Of a stretch of 64,000 nucleotides of DNA, positions 26,201-40,700 are shown piece after piece. The notes beneath the pieces are model-generated. The model had not been told where the DNA came from. It saw only the letters and a list, made by a program, of their open reading frames with translations, and did no database searches. Position numbers and translations under genes: made by a program. Each line of letters opens with the position of its first letter. Position 1 is the first letter of the stretch. The stretch is from Aplysia californica (taxonomy: Eukaryota > Mollusca > Gastropoda > Aplysiida > Aplysiidae), in NCBI RefSeq assembly GCF_000002075.1, contig NW_004798054.1, positions 23,044 to 87,043 of the forward strand, in the 5' to 3' direction.

Positions 26201-28852
26201 ATGCTTATTATAAAAGTTTATTTCTCATGTATATTTGTCTTTTCTAGACAGTTGATATTCGTCTGTTGTTATAGATATAAAACAATTTCAGCATTGTGTA
26301 TGATTGGAAAATGATGACAAACTTTTGTTTTGTAAGTAGAAATTGAGGCCAAAACTGAGCGTAGTGAAGATTTTTTTCTCATTTATGCTGAATTGTGGCA
26401 CATCAAAACAAGATTTCGCTTACTGTTTTTTTTTTTTTTTTACTTAATATTCTTTGTGTAATTAAATGTATTACCCTGAGATATTTCAGAAATAGTATAG
26501 CAGAAGAATTACCTTACTTTGGGATAGAATTTTACTTGAAAACGGGATAGAAGAAATATGAAATGAACGAAAAGCAAAAGTTTTTGTTAGATATATTTAA
26601 ATCCTTCGAACAGAAAAATTCTGCCATGAACTACTTTAGTTCTTTAACTCAAACTATCATTGTACTCTTTTTTCTCCATAGCTTGAGATGGCTCCAGATG
26701 AGCCGCCCCAGAAACTGGAGGCTGAGGGACCCCCAACAAGGCAGGAACTGGTCGGGTCCCCACCGGGGCCCCAGGTAGCGCGTGCTGTAAGGAAGCAAAG
26801 AGGTCCTACAGCCACGTCCACTCCAATGGACAAAGATCTCTTGCACCCTTCTCATGCTCAGAGGACAGAAACAGGAGTGAGTCTGCTTGTCTCTCCTTTA
26901 GGATTTTTTCCCCCCATTTTTAACCTTTTTATCTTCAAATCTCATGTTTTTCTGGTTGTTCACTCTATGGACTGAACCGAACTGTTGATATTTAGCTTAA
27001 AGAGTCTTCAGCTATCTTTATTTTGATGCTGCTTTCGTTGAATACATTATATCCTTGTTGAATCACAAGATTCAAGAATTTTTTTCTGTTTCAAGAGCTG
27101 TTTGTTTCTGCTGTTATTATGAAGGAAATATGATTTTCTTAGGATTTCAATCAACTTTTTGAAGATGTGTGACTTCAGAATTCATTTGATATAGTTTGTC
27201 ATTCTCGAGTTTTGTTAGTTTGATAAGCATGAATTGATGAATTGTGAATGAAATGTACAGTACAAAATGTGTTGCAATGTCTTCCGGGCCTGCTTCTACC
27301 AGTATGAATGGATTTTTGTTCTGTAGTTATTGTGGATGATATATTGAGTAAACTCTATTTCCAACATCCCTCCCCCTCCCCACTACTTCCAGTAGAATGT
27401 GCATTTCTACATCTCAACTGGCTCAATAAAAACTGACACCAATATTAGTGATTAACTTTGAAGTTTTCTGCTGTCAAATCACAAAGCTTCTGTTTTATAA
27501 AAAAAATTCAAGTTGTATAGATAATCATGTGAGACTTACTTGACTCATTTTGTTACCCCCCCGCCACCCCCCTCCCCGCCCCCATTACCACCCCAAGCTG
27601 TTCACCCCTTTGATCATCACTATTCCTTTAACTTGTGACATACGACAGCATGGTGCCAGCTTCTACCAACCAAAGAGACCAGATCATCGCTTAACCTTGA
27701 TGAGTTGTTTGTAAAAGTTTGAACAAAGAGAAGCCCACTGGCATGATAACGATCGTTTGGTGTTGGGAATAGATCTAGTAAGAAAGATGAATAAAAGCCA
27801 CAAAAGGGAAGGAACAGAGTTTATTTTATACATCCGCAAATGAATGCATGATGGGTCCAAATATTTTCATTCATCTCATCCCGGTTTTTCTTCTAAACCT
27901 TCCCAGTGGGTGGTTGGCGGGTGCTCTGGTGTGGCTTGCTTCTTCTTTCCTATCAAACCTCTATCGTCCTTTTCTCCCTTCCTTCTTTTTTATGTTTGTA
28001 ACTCTCATGTAACACCTCTAATCTTCTGGCGCTCATATGACCTTATGCAGTTGCGAGCGCCGTAAAACCTCTACTAAAACTGAACTAAAACCTTCTCAGC
28101 CAAAACCTGTCTCAAGACGCAAGGTCCAAATCTCAGAGGGAAGCAGCACGGAGCATGAGGACCAGCCTGAGGTCAACGAGGTCAATGACACCGTGGCCGA
28201 GGTCATCTCGGGCTTCATGCCGCGAATGTCAGAGTCCATCTCCTCGGTGCCTGGAGGTTGGCTCCTCTTTGATATTATTGTGTTGTTGTTCTGTTTCTGT
28301 TAGACAAGCGTATTCTTGTCTTCTATTTCAGCTAAGATGCTATGGCTTTTGTGACTGTGTGTGTATGTGTATTTGTGTATATATGTGTGTGTGTGTTTTT
28401 GTATGTATGTGTGTGTTTGTATGTGTGTGTGTGTGTGTATACGTGAGAGAGAGAGAGAAAAAATAATTTAACTCTGAAAGTTGAACAATCCTTTTAAGTG
28501 CGTTTACAAATGTCTATCTATGTGTATAAATGTGTGCTTGTGTTTGCGTGTGTGTGTGCATGTGTTTGTGTATGTATGTGTGTGTGAATGTATGTGTGTG
28601 TGTGTGTGTGTGTGTACGTGAGAGAGAAAGAGAGAGAGAAAATAATTTAACTTTGAAAGTTGAACAATCCTTTTAAGTGCGTCTACAAATGTCTGTATCT
28701 ATTTGTTATGTGTGTGTGTTCGCGCGTGCGTGTGTGTGTGTGTCTGTGTGTGTCTGTTTATATGCGTGTGAGAGAGAAAGAGAATAATATGAATTTGAAA
28801 GTTGAACAATCCTTTTTACGTGGGTTTATAAATGTTTATATCCGTGTGTATA

Positions 28853-28887
<35 letters not shown>

Positions 28888-31693
28888 GTGTGTGTGTGTG
28901 CGTGTGTGTGTGTGTGTGCGTTTGTGTGATAAAGAGAGAGCATTATATGTATGTGTGTTGAGAGCAATTTAAATTTGAACATTAGACTGTATTATTTCGT
29001 GTGTGTTTGTATGGTGTGTCTGTATCTGTATGTGTGTGTATGTGTGTGTGTGTGTGTGTGTGTTGTGTGTGTGTCTGTATATGTGTAGGTTTGTGTACAT
29101 GTGTGGGGTTGTGTACAAGTGTGCTTTTGAGAGGAAGAGAGAGAATAACTTATCTCCAAATACTGTACTACGGGGTGGGGGGTCTAAATAAAGCTGTTTT
29201 TAAAATAAAGATATCAAGTTGCAACTAACACCATAGTTTTGTCTTGTTTCAGTACAACTTTCCTTGTTTTTAATTTTTTTTAAAGGACTAGTACTAAAAT
29301 GACTTGGGCTGTTGAGGAATAAAAATGTGAATAATCATTTAAATTTTCCAGAAATATCTTCTTTTAGATTGATAATGATGATTTCTTTTTTCTCCGTGTT
29401 TCTCTCAGAATCAAGTGCTGTGACAGATCTTGGGCCCCCAAGTGTTGTGGAAGAAGAATCAGGTAAAATCATTGTCGCGTTGGACATTTTAGACAACTTT
29501 TCTTTGATTGATGCTAGTTGGTTGTTTACTCACTTATTTGTAATCTTTTAAAAAAAGTTTTGTAGAGTTTTCAGCTTGCTAATGTTAGATATTATGTTAT
29601 TAGTGGGGCTTTAAAAATAGACCCATTTATTTGAACTCTTAGTTCGTTCTTTGTTCTCTTTTTTTTTTTTTTTGCGTAAGAAGTAAAAGGAAATGAAAGT
29701 CAATTGATAAGTATTCTCTTAGATACGCACAGCTTTTAGTAATTAGTCAGACACAGGTAGTACCAGGGAGTTCTTTTAAGGGTTCTCCTGTCCATAATCT
29801 ATGAAAGTAGTAAAGGGATCGGTCTCTTGTTTTGCTGTGTCTTGTTATTGGAGTATATACCCTATCCGTACGTTGTGTTTTACTATTGTGTCCATACAAC
29901 GTGGGGAATTCTGCGCCACTTTCAAAGAGGAAATCTACTCCTTAATCCGATCCGTACGCTTTGCATAGCAGTCTGTCAAAATGATTTTTTGAGAAATGCT
30001 GAAAGTTTAAAGAGATCTTTGTACTAGAAGTATTCTAAAATGTGAAGAATACAACCCTGGGGGTACAAAATGACCCCAGGGCGTACGGATAGGGTTACAC
30101 ATGTAATTGAGGTAAATGTGCTGTGTATTTTGCTTGGAGAAAGTAACATTTACAGAGAGGAGTGTCAATATTTGTGGTGCTGTTTGAGCTGGTTGCAGTG
30201 ATTTTTGTTTGTTTGTACTTTCTTCAAGTCCCTCTCGAGTCTCTTTGATTTTTAACTCTTCCCTTGGGAAATCATTTTACTGATAAGTAATTTGTTCTGA
30301 TAGTGCAGTGTATGTTTGAGTGGTGTGGAAAGAGTTTAGTTCATTTTCTAAAATTGAAATAGTGCAATAGCGTAATGAGGGCACAAAATGTGCTCCAAGA
30401 TTTTACATTATCGTGTAAAACTTTCAGGTGGATTGATGGGATTGGTGGATTTCTTTTCTTCGAGCTTCTATACTCTTTTGAAGAACATGCTGTAACGTGT
30501 ATTGAATGACTTGAAACAGGGTAGACCGTAGCATGCTTTTATTGATATAGTCTACTGCCAGACTAAAAATCTGTATAGTGTAAGAAACTTGATCTTTTGT
30601 TCTTTTCTTTGGTAAAGTATTGCTGTTTCTTTCCAAGATAAAAGTAGTAAGACTGCTGATCATAGTATTCAATTTTCTACTTTTGCTTTTCTTTGTAAAT
30701 GTCTTCATTTTTTAGACACAGCTCTTTTATTATTCAGTCTTGATTCCAATCTACAATGCAGCTCTCTTGAACTTTATTTAATTAGTCCTGGCTCCCTGCC
30801 TTCTTGGGTTGTCTTTTTTTCAGAGATGAATGAAAGTTGAAAGTTGTCTCTAAGCATTGTGTGGTGTAGAAAAGGAATTGCAACCCATAGTTATATTTAA
30901 AGTCTTTTATAAAAAGCACAGTTGGGGGGGTTCTGAAATGCTTAAGAACATTTTGCTTTTGAACGAATACAGGAGCTTAAGGTTTCCATGTAAATGATCC
31001 AAACTGTACATTAACAGTCAAGGTGCAGGGAGAGCAGTTGTGGTATTTCTTATCATAGTTTTTCTCAGACTGAAAATCCTCTGGACTCTATGCCTTTTGT
31101 GATGATATATATATGTATGTATATTTTCTTGAGCTTTAATTCCGTTTTGGTTGCCTCCCCTAATGCAGCCATGCCAGGACCCTCTGCTGGAGAGGAGAGC
31201 GAGGAGGGGGAGGAGCTTCAGGCTAGACCTTCCCCTCCGCGCTCCTCTCTTCAGTTGGAGTCGGGATCAGAGGAAGGTATCCCAGCACCATCCATCTTTT
31301 TTTTTTTTTAATTCTTTGTGTGTAAACAAATGTTTGATCTTGTAGTTTTTTCATTTCATTATTCTTTTTACTTGCAGCTAATTTTCTTTGTTTCAGCTCA
31401 AATTTACAGCTTTTTTCTCTCAAATATTTATTCTGTTCCCTTAGTAGCGAGTGCCAGATTCTGAGGCTTTGGGAGTTTGAAGTGGACTTTCTGTCTGTGT
31501 GCAAATCTTCATTCTTCTCTGAACTTTGTTGCTATTTTAAAAGAGAACTTGTGCATCACAAACAGACTGGTACACACACACGCGCACGCACATACACACG
31601 CACACACACACACACATACACACGTACGCACACACACACACACACACTCTCTCTCTCTCTCTTTTTCTGTCTATCTCTTTCTGTCTATCTCTT

Positions 31694-31770
<77 letters not shown>

Positions 31771-34700
31771 GTTTCTATCTCTCTCTCTCTCTATCTCCCT
31801 CTCTCACACATATGCACATGTACACATACGCACACACAATTATGTATTTATAAGTCTTTTCTATTGCTTTCAATCAGCATGTTCATTAATTATTTATCTC
31901 CGAAGGTTGTAAATCCACTATACTAAATCTAAAAATGAGAAAAACGTCTCTAAATTGGTCGTTAAATCAAAACAAATTTACCTATTTTGATAGATCTTCA
32001 TTTAATGAATGAAACCCTGATAAATTGCCGAAAATTAATTTGATGTCGAAGTCGTCGTAAAGAAATGTGACCGGGCTGCTGTCAGCGGCTCACCGGCACA
32101 GTGGTTCCGACCACGAGCCGAGCGGTTTGCCGGAGATAAAGAGTTAAAAAGAAATTTCGTTTTTCTTCCTGTTAGAGGAATAGAATGAAGATGAATTTTT
32201 GGGATGATTGGAGAGGTTTAACGCAAGAATGTTTAAAAAAAACGCTCATTGTGTTATTGTTAATCATCTGTATACATTTTTTATCCCAGGCATTGTGGAT
32301 ATATATTCAAGTTTTCTTATTATCACAATTGCTTCTTAGATGTGTGCAAAATTTTGTAATGACTTCTTTAAAACTATTTTGTCTTTGTGATTACTCACTA
32401 AAACATTTTCAGTCTTGTTTTCTGTTGTAGCGGAAACTCATAGTAATTTTCATGTTGATCAGCATTTTTTGTTTATTTTAGTGTCTTTTTTATTTTATTT
32501 TTAAAGGTAGACTTGACTTTTTGACCAAAGATTTTTTATAGGGCATAAGACAGCACCATCTGAAGGCATTCTATTTTGTATAGGTGTCTTGTGTTATTAA
32601 TTTACCAATTTTAAAGAATAAATTTACAAATTGTATTCTGGGTGAAATATCAAACTGATTTTGGGAGCTGCATAACTTTCCAAAGGGAGTATGAAAGAGA
32701 AATAGTTCTGTAATAACAGGATGAATGCTGTGGCTGCTGACTTATGTACTGTTTGCCTTTTTTAATTTATTGATTTAATCTCATTTTGCTATTTTGTTAT
32801 GCGTTATTTCCCTGTAGAGTACTTCCATGCACCCAAGAGCAAACCGAACAAAGTGCCAGAGGGTAAACAAAGACCCAAACCCAAAGCTAGAACTCAGCTC
32901 TTTATGAGTAAGATGAACACACATGGTGATTGTTCACAATTTTCCTTTTGGACAGCATGCCTGCTTTACTTTTTTGCTTTTCGGCTTTTCGGCACACAAA
33001 GTGATGCATGGGGTTGATATGTTCATATCTTTATTGCTTAAGAACAATTTCCTTCATGCTTTCCCTTTCAACCTATGACCAAATGCTTTTTAAAAAAATC
33101 ATATGCTATGAATATGATGAGCAACTCTGTTTTAAGACAACTTGCCTTTTTGATAGCCACCTGTCTAATAATTATGAGAAATTTAATGGACTACCAATTT
33201 CAGATTTTCTCACCTGCATACCCTTTTTGGGGTTTAAATGTCACTCTCCATCAGTCATTCTGCTCCGATCTTCACTACTATTTTTTAGTTCTATTGCCAG
33301 TTTTAGGTTGTCCTTTCCTCTAACACGGGTTAAAACTGTTCTTGTATGGAAAATATAGCCTGTGAAGGAGACTGATATTTTTAGTCGCCAGATAATGCAA
33401 ACATGTTGCTGTTGAAATTCAACTGTAAATGAAATAAGTGTTAGTTGGAGGAATTCAAATTGCTTAATGTCACATTACCTTTTGATAAGTCTAGCTTAAA
33501 ATGGTAGCTGTTATGCCAGCAAAAAAACTACAATATTGTCTTGTATTCAATAGGTTCCTGTTACAAATGTTATGTAGTGAATGTTAAATTTTACTTACCA
33601 GACTTCCTTCAAATTCAAACAAAAAAGAGTTCACAGAATTTCTGACTATTACTATTCTCATTTTAATTTACTTTCCCCACTTTCTTTCAAAACTCCCTGT
33701 CCACTCGAGTCTCAATCAGTGTTGCCTGTTGTATAAAAGACATGCTCGTATGTTATGCTTGTTATTTGTTTTGTTCATAAACAGTCGAACCTGCCTTAAC
33801 GGAAACCTGTATAAAACGGAAACCCGTCTTAACGGAATCTCCCCGCTCCCCCCTTGGTATATTCCTCTTTAATTACCTGTATAAAACGGAAACCTGTCCA
33901 ACACGGAAACGGAAAGAAAAGCACGCTCAGCCCTGATTTGAAACAAAACTCGCAAGTTTGGTTCCGCTGGCTCTAAACTTTACACTATGGCCATGCCACT
34001 GGGCGAGGAAGAGGAGTAGGGGTGCAATTTGGGGGCAGATGTTACCCCATCATGTGAGCCCTGAGTAATGCAGATGGTCAGTGTAGTGTGGGTGTGAAAT
34101 CTCATGACTTCCCGTGAGAGTGCTCGAGTAGCGAGCCACTGCGGAAACTTTCCTGGGTAGCCAGAAGCCAGAGGAGTGAAATTAGATTGACCAATGCCTG
34201 CCGCCCTGATCGTACGGCCAGCGGAGAAAAAAGTTCCTCGAATCGTTGTTACAATGATGGCAGTGAGGGGTGGCATTGGTGGGTGGGGATGAGGGTGGAT
34301 TCAAAGGAGATGCTCAAACGTTTCTGTTTTTAATTGGTCAAAGAGTGGTCCTATGAAAAGCAAGCTTTGGTGGCAATTGGATAAGTAAGACTAACGCATG
34401 TCATTATCAGACAGGAGAGATGTGAAGTTTTGACCACTGCTTGCAAAGAAAGGAGCTAGTCTCCCTCAGCCTGAAATTCCTACGAATTACACCACCTGCT
34501 GCCAAATGATCAAGTCAAACCTCAAGGAAGAGTGGATGAATGATTGGGCCACAGATACGGCAGGAAGGAGGATGTATGGCCACATGAATAAACCACTGGT
34601 CAAAGATCCAATCAATGAGTTGAGGAGGGGAGATCAATCCATAATCTTCCAACTTAGAACACAACATGTACCCCTCAACCGAATTGGAGTAAAGCAGTCT

Positions 34701-37700
34701 GCTGCCTGCCCACTATGTGACTACCCCTCAGAGACAGTGGAACATCATCTGTTTTTCTGCAGAAAACTAACTGATTTAAGGGGATGTTTTCTTCCCAAGC
34801 TACCCCACACATCTAATTGCCTCTACTCCTCAAGACACAATTAGAACAAACATGCAACTATTACCGAATGGCATCATGCAGAAGAGTTAACGCTCAGATG
34901 CTACTGGATCGCTAACAACAACAACAAGGACCACTGCTTGCCGATCAGACAAGCGATCCTTGATCCCACCGGCTGGGCCTTTGAACCCCCCAACCTCCGT
35001 CTCCCTCTAAATTCCCTTACGCCGAAATTTTTTTCTGGCTCCCTTGCGATTCCGTCTTACACAGGTTCGACTGTATATATATTAATTTCATTTCCTGTTC
35101 AGTGTTGTGCACTTCCTTCTGCTGTTGTTTCTCAGTCCTGAGATATGGCTGTGGCTTTGCTTTACCAACCCTCTGGCCTCCCTGTGTTCTTTCTGGATTT
35201 CACTTGTTTCAAATCATTTAGGCAGAGGTTGCAATAATGGGGAATATAAAAATAGATGTCCTTACTTCATGTTTTTACACTGAGGCATCTGTTATTTATA
35301 TAATATATAAATAATAAGATATATTTATGATAACATTTTGAGAATATTTTTTGTATTTCTTCTCCCTGTAGTATGTAGGCTATACACATTCATGGCTGAG
35401 TTAGTATTTTGTCAGCAATTGAGCCCTTTTTTAAAGTGTACTGTTGTAGACCCTAATTAGTTCCATGTCAAGGGATTGGCCTACTTGTTAAAATTGTAGC
35501 TGTGTGTGGACTGAAGTGGTAAAAGACATGAGGACTATACTACCAGTTAGGCTTAAAATAAGATGCCAAGAGATTTCCCCCAAAAAATCCAAATGCGCCC
35601 CTTACTTCGTAGAATGGAAGAGAAAAAAATGTTGTTCCCTTTTATAGACATTGGCGTGGGCGGCCTAGTGGTTAGGCTACCGGACTCGTAATTGTGAGGC
35701 TGCAGGCCCGACATTGGGTCCTTGGGAAAGACACTTTACCCGAATTTTTCTCACTTCACCCAGGTGGAAATGGGTATCCGACCATAGACAGCGAAAGATC
35801 TTGTCAGTATGTTAGTGTTTTAGGGCGAATAAATGGCTGCTTGCACTGTATGCTTCCCAGGAAGTTGAGTTTGTTTCAGAATGCTCTCAGGTCTGCTGGG
35901 GTAATAGTATAGGTTGTGAAGTGCATAGAGCTTGCTGTTGAGCGGGGATTTGCGCTATACAAATACTGTCTATTATTATTATTTGTACCTGATGTTACAG
36001 TAGTCTTAGAAGTTGAAAGGTCAGAATTTTTAAAATATAAAAAATCCAACTTTTTTGCCTACCCATGCCTTTATGCTGAGGGGCAATGTCTTGAACTCAC
36101 TGAAAACTATGTTCTTGAAATTTAACTTTACTTAGACTGACAGTTTCAAAAGCAAATCTTTCTTCCAACTTTATGAAAACCTCACTCTCACTCTCTGCTA
36201 TTGTTTATGAAATTTTCAGTCAGAGACAGAATGTTACAAAGGTGCAGATTCCCCACTCCCCTTAAATATTGTTTTAAGTTTTCTTTGTGGTTACTCTATT
36301 TCCAATTTCCCTTTTTCAGTTGCTCTCCCTTTTCCCTTGCTGTTCTAATAAGCCTTAGCGTTGAATCCTTCTCACATCTTTTCTCATTTACCCTGAAATA
36401 TAGATTCTAAAGAATAAACACACACCTCACCAAAAAAAAAAACTACTATCATTTACAGTACAGGACTCAAAGGTTTCTAAGTGGAGTAAAGTTACAAAAC
36501 CATAAGCTTTACTGAGGTATTGGATGCATCATTGTATAAGTTTGACTCAGCTGTTGAATTTACACAAACACTCACAGCCAAGTTTACTCTTTTATCAGTC
36601 ACTCCTTTTTAAAATTCTAATGGGGTTTTTTTTACACTTTTATTTTTTCCATATTTCTATTTTTCTCAGACAGCAGCTTATTAAACATGAGTTCAATCTT
36701 TATTTTGATAATCAGATAATGTTCAGAAGCATAAAATTGAAACTTGTATTTTTCTGATTGTAAATGCATGCTCAATACATGTATTAGTTTCCCCACCTTC
36801 ATCAGAATTCTATACATGAATAATGAAATGTATGTTTTCTTCAGTCAGTAAAGCATGGTGCTCTGCCTCCCTTTTCTCTCTTATGATTTTCATTTCTTTC
36901 ATCAGACTAATATAGTGTATACCAAAGCTTGTGTTCACGTTCAAGGATTGTGTTATGTTGGGACATAATGTTGCTCGCACAAGTGCCAGCGATATTCCTA
37001 TAATAATTCTTATACATTATGCATGTGTTTTTGTTGATGACAATAATATGGTTTTCTCAAATATATGGAAAAGACTACATGCAAAGCTGCCTACTGAAGC
37101 TTATGGTCTTGTCATGTCTCTGTTGCATAAAAGCAAAGAGTAGAAAAATTATACATTTCTGAGATGCAGATGAATGATGCTGAAGACAGATTTATATATT
37201 TGCAGGTGTCATTGTTATTGTTATTATGTTGTGTAGAAAATATCATGGTGAAAGTACTTATTTGAATGTCTGACCTAATGCAAGTCCTTTTAATTTCCCT
37301 GTATGAATGTGGACTCAATTACATAGGGCTTTAGTTTGTGATATCATCGAATCAAGAATATTTTTTCTGTTAAATTCTAACAGATATAATCTGTCTTTAA
37401 TTTTCATCCTTTTTTGATTGAAGTTCAGAAAAATTTTTATTGCTTGGAGTTTTTCTTATCTCAAATTTCCATAAAGTTCACAATGTGACAATTGTTTTGA
37501 CTTTGTTCCTCTTTTCTTATTTTCATGCACAGAACAAGCCCGAGAAACAACTCCAACTCAGGTAAGACACATGATAATGTTAAATGTAGAATCGAGTCTC
37601 ATAGTTTGTATTTCCAGCTGCATAGTGATGTTTGTGTCAAAATGCGTTCTTGACTGCGCGAACTGTTCAAATCTTACAAATTGTCATCCATTATCTTTGA

Positions 37701-40700
37701 GGTTTTTTTAAATGTTGATCATTCTTTTGAAAATGCACCAATAATTAGCATCATCTCTAAGGGGTAAGTTGGATTCTCAGAAAAAGAGGCTCTAGAGTGC
37801 TGTCAGGAAAGTCTGATATGTTTTTAAAAAAATGTTAACCTGCTTTTTCCCCAACTCAAATTGGTCTGCTTTCATTATTAATAATTTCAGTGAGAAATAT
37901 AATAATTCTTTGATGACCAGTCAGGTTCATAAATCCTTGTTTCTTTAAAGCGAAAGAGAAGAGGTGATACCAGATCACCACATAGGTGGGATGACATATT
38001 ATTGATTAACCCCTAAACTCAAAGGTTTAACAATATTGCTGATGTACCCTAGCCTGAGTCAAGGAAAAATGGTGCATTTTCCAAGGATACACTAGACCAA
38101 GTTTCCTCCATAAATGAAATTTATGAATTCTTGCACATGCCCTGTATGTTTTCCAGGAATCTCCTTCCCGCTCTGCAGCAGAAGAGGAGGAGGAAGAAGA
38201 AGAAGGTGAGGAAAAAGATAAAAATACTTTAGTTCCTTTTCTTTCCATAAAGTTAAGTTTTTGTGTGCCGCCCAAAAATAAACACAGACTGTGACAGACC
38301 AGGTCACCTGATAGAAGGTGCTTTTATTGATCCTTCTGTTGGATATTTGTACTGACAGGAAATATTCTACCAAAAAAAAAAAGATGATGATTTTGCCCCC
38401 TGTTAGACTTGAGCTTTGAATCTGTCTTTTATGTTGTGCAACTGTAGCTGGTTTTGACTTTGGTGTAAAGACCTGCAGGTATTTAGAATACCATCTTATC
38501 TTTGTTAGTGATATATAATATATATATAGATCTATAACATCCAAAATAATACTCATTATCTTAAGATAACTAATATATATAATATATAAAATAATATATA
38601 AATAAAGTAAACAGATTTCTAATTTTCATATTTTTGAGTCGGTGCCTCAGAACATGATCCATGTTTTTTTTGTTTTTAAAAAATCTAATTGTCAATATTG
38701 TTTATCCCGGATGCATGCCCTGTTCTGACTTAAACTACTGAAGCTTGCATTGATGGATCGGCTCTTATATCTCGAGGAACCCTTTTTAAAATGTTGTTTA
38801 TGATGAAAGTGATCTGAAATCTTGAAGACCATACAGGATTCTTGCTAAGACTACTAAGAGAGGATGTGTAATTAATCAGTGTATATATATTATTATGTTA
38901 ACTTACTTTCCCAGTCCAGCAGCAACTTAAACTTGTGCCCTTCATCTTGATACCAGTAATGAGCTCACTTTTTAGTTTATATTTCTTTCTCAAAATAAAC
39001 AAGTTGACCAGAAATAAAAGCACAACGGACAGTGTCAGTTGTTATAACTTTATTAGCAGTAAGTAATATATGGACTGGTTTTTCTTCTTACAGTTGAAGA
39101 AGAAATCGTGGAGGAGGTGCTGGAAGGTGAGGACACACTGATAGAGGAAGAGCAGGAGCCTGTGGTGAGCTCAGCACGCGAGTCTGAGGCGTCAGAACCT
39201 CCTGTTGTGGAGTCAGACAGTGAAGGGATCATGGTCGTACAGGAGACTCCAGCACGGGTCAAGCGCAGGCAGGCCAAGAGTGTGAGTTTCTTTTGTTTTT
39301 TAAAAAGTAAGAAAAGAGCGTGTTGTTAATTTTTCAAAATCAGATTTGTTTACAAAATGTCCTCAATATCCCTTTGCAAGAAGGCACCGAGGGCAGTATT
39401 TGTAGCCGACATACTTTTCTGGGTATTCTATATTTTTTCAAATCTACCTAAGTTTAATTTAAATGATGTTGTGTCATTTAGATGCACTGCTTATTTTGTC
39501 CTCCCAAGTTAATATTAATAGTAATGCAATTTTATAGTTGATTTGTATTTGGTAATTTGAAGCAAATCGGTATGATAATGGCTATATTTTTATATATGTA
39601 AAGTGTGCTGACAAAATGAGTTACTTCTCGGATTTCAGCCTTATGGAAATAGATACATCATGCTTATAGGTGAAGCTTTTACAATTTATAAGTATGAAGT
39701 AATAAAAGACGTATTATAGTTAAAGAATATGGCATCAATAAAAATTCTACAAATTTGACCCTCGTGTCAATTTTTCTTAAATATATCCATTTATGATTTT
39801 CGAGAAGTAACTCATTTTGTCAGCACGCCTCACATATATAGATTTATAATGTATGTAAGATGTGATATCAACAGTGGGAAGTGTGAAGAAGCCAGGTAAA
39901 GTGAAAAATTGAAATATTATATTATTTTTAATGACTGAATCTTTGTTTAAATAAAAAATTGAAACATCATATCCTTTTTCCTGTCCAGAACGACACGGTG
40001 ACCATTGTGATCTCGCAGCTGTCTCTGGAGGAGGACTCCCCGCCCATGCTGGATGACAATGTGAGGCAGCTCTACGTGGAGTACTGGTTCTATGACTTGG
40101 AGTTTGTGGAGACGCCAGACTCCTTACCCAAGCCTAAGCCTCATCGAAGTATTGCTTTCAACTTCAGCAAAAGTAGGCCATAATGTTAACTTTATTTTTA
40201 AGCTGTAGCTCATAGATTTTGCTTCTGTGTTATAAAAAACAAACGGCGGAACACAGTCGTATTCTCATTCTGCTAACTGGTAGTTAGGAGTCTTGAATTC
40301 AGAGAAAATATTGTCGCATCTGCACCTGTTAACGTACCTGCATTATTTTTGGGAAAAGTACTTTTTTAGTATTTTTCCAATTCATATTGTATCATTAAAG
40401 TAAGATTGTTTTTTTTTCTAGCCAGAAATTTTTAAAACCAAAGAAGAGTTGTTTCATGTATCTTACGTTGTGTAAAGAAGAAAGACATCATTTACATCTT
40501 ACAAACTTTCCTGTATTTGTAGGTCACTTGAAAAGGCAGAGTTTGATGTCTGGTAATTGTTGCATATATATCTCCTGAGACAAAGGTGTCAATTATTTGC
40601 TGAATTTATTAAAGTACAAAAAAAAATGGGTAAAAATATATAATACAGTCGAACCTGCCATGACGGTTTTTCTATTAACCGTGTAAAATGGGCACCTGTC

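Noticed and set aside
28155-29228. Cys/Val-rich open frames
   Set aside because: They are translations of TG repeats in the intron 27 minisatellite.
31477-31926. Long open frames rich in His/Thr/Ser/Leu
   Set aside because: They lie entirely over (AC)n and (TC)n repeats, which keep all frames open.
38092-38556. A 154-residue minus-strand frame
   Set aside because: It is antisense to RPGRIP1L exon 32 and intron; no recognisable features.
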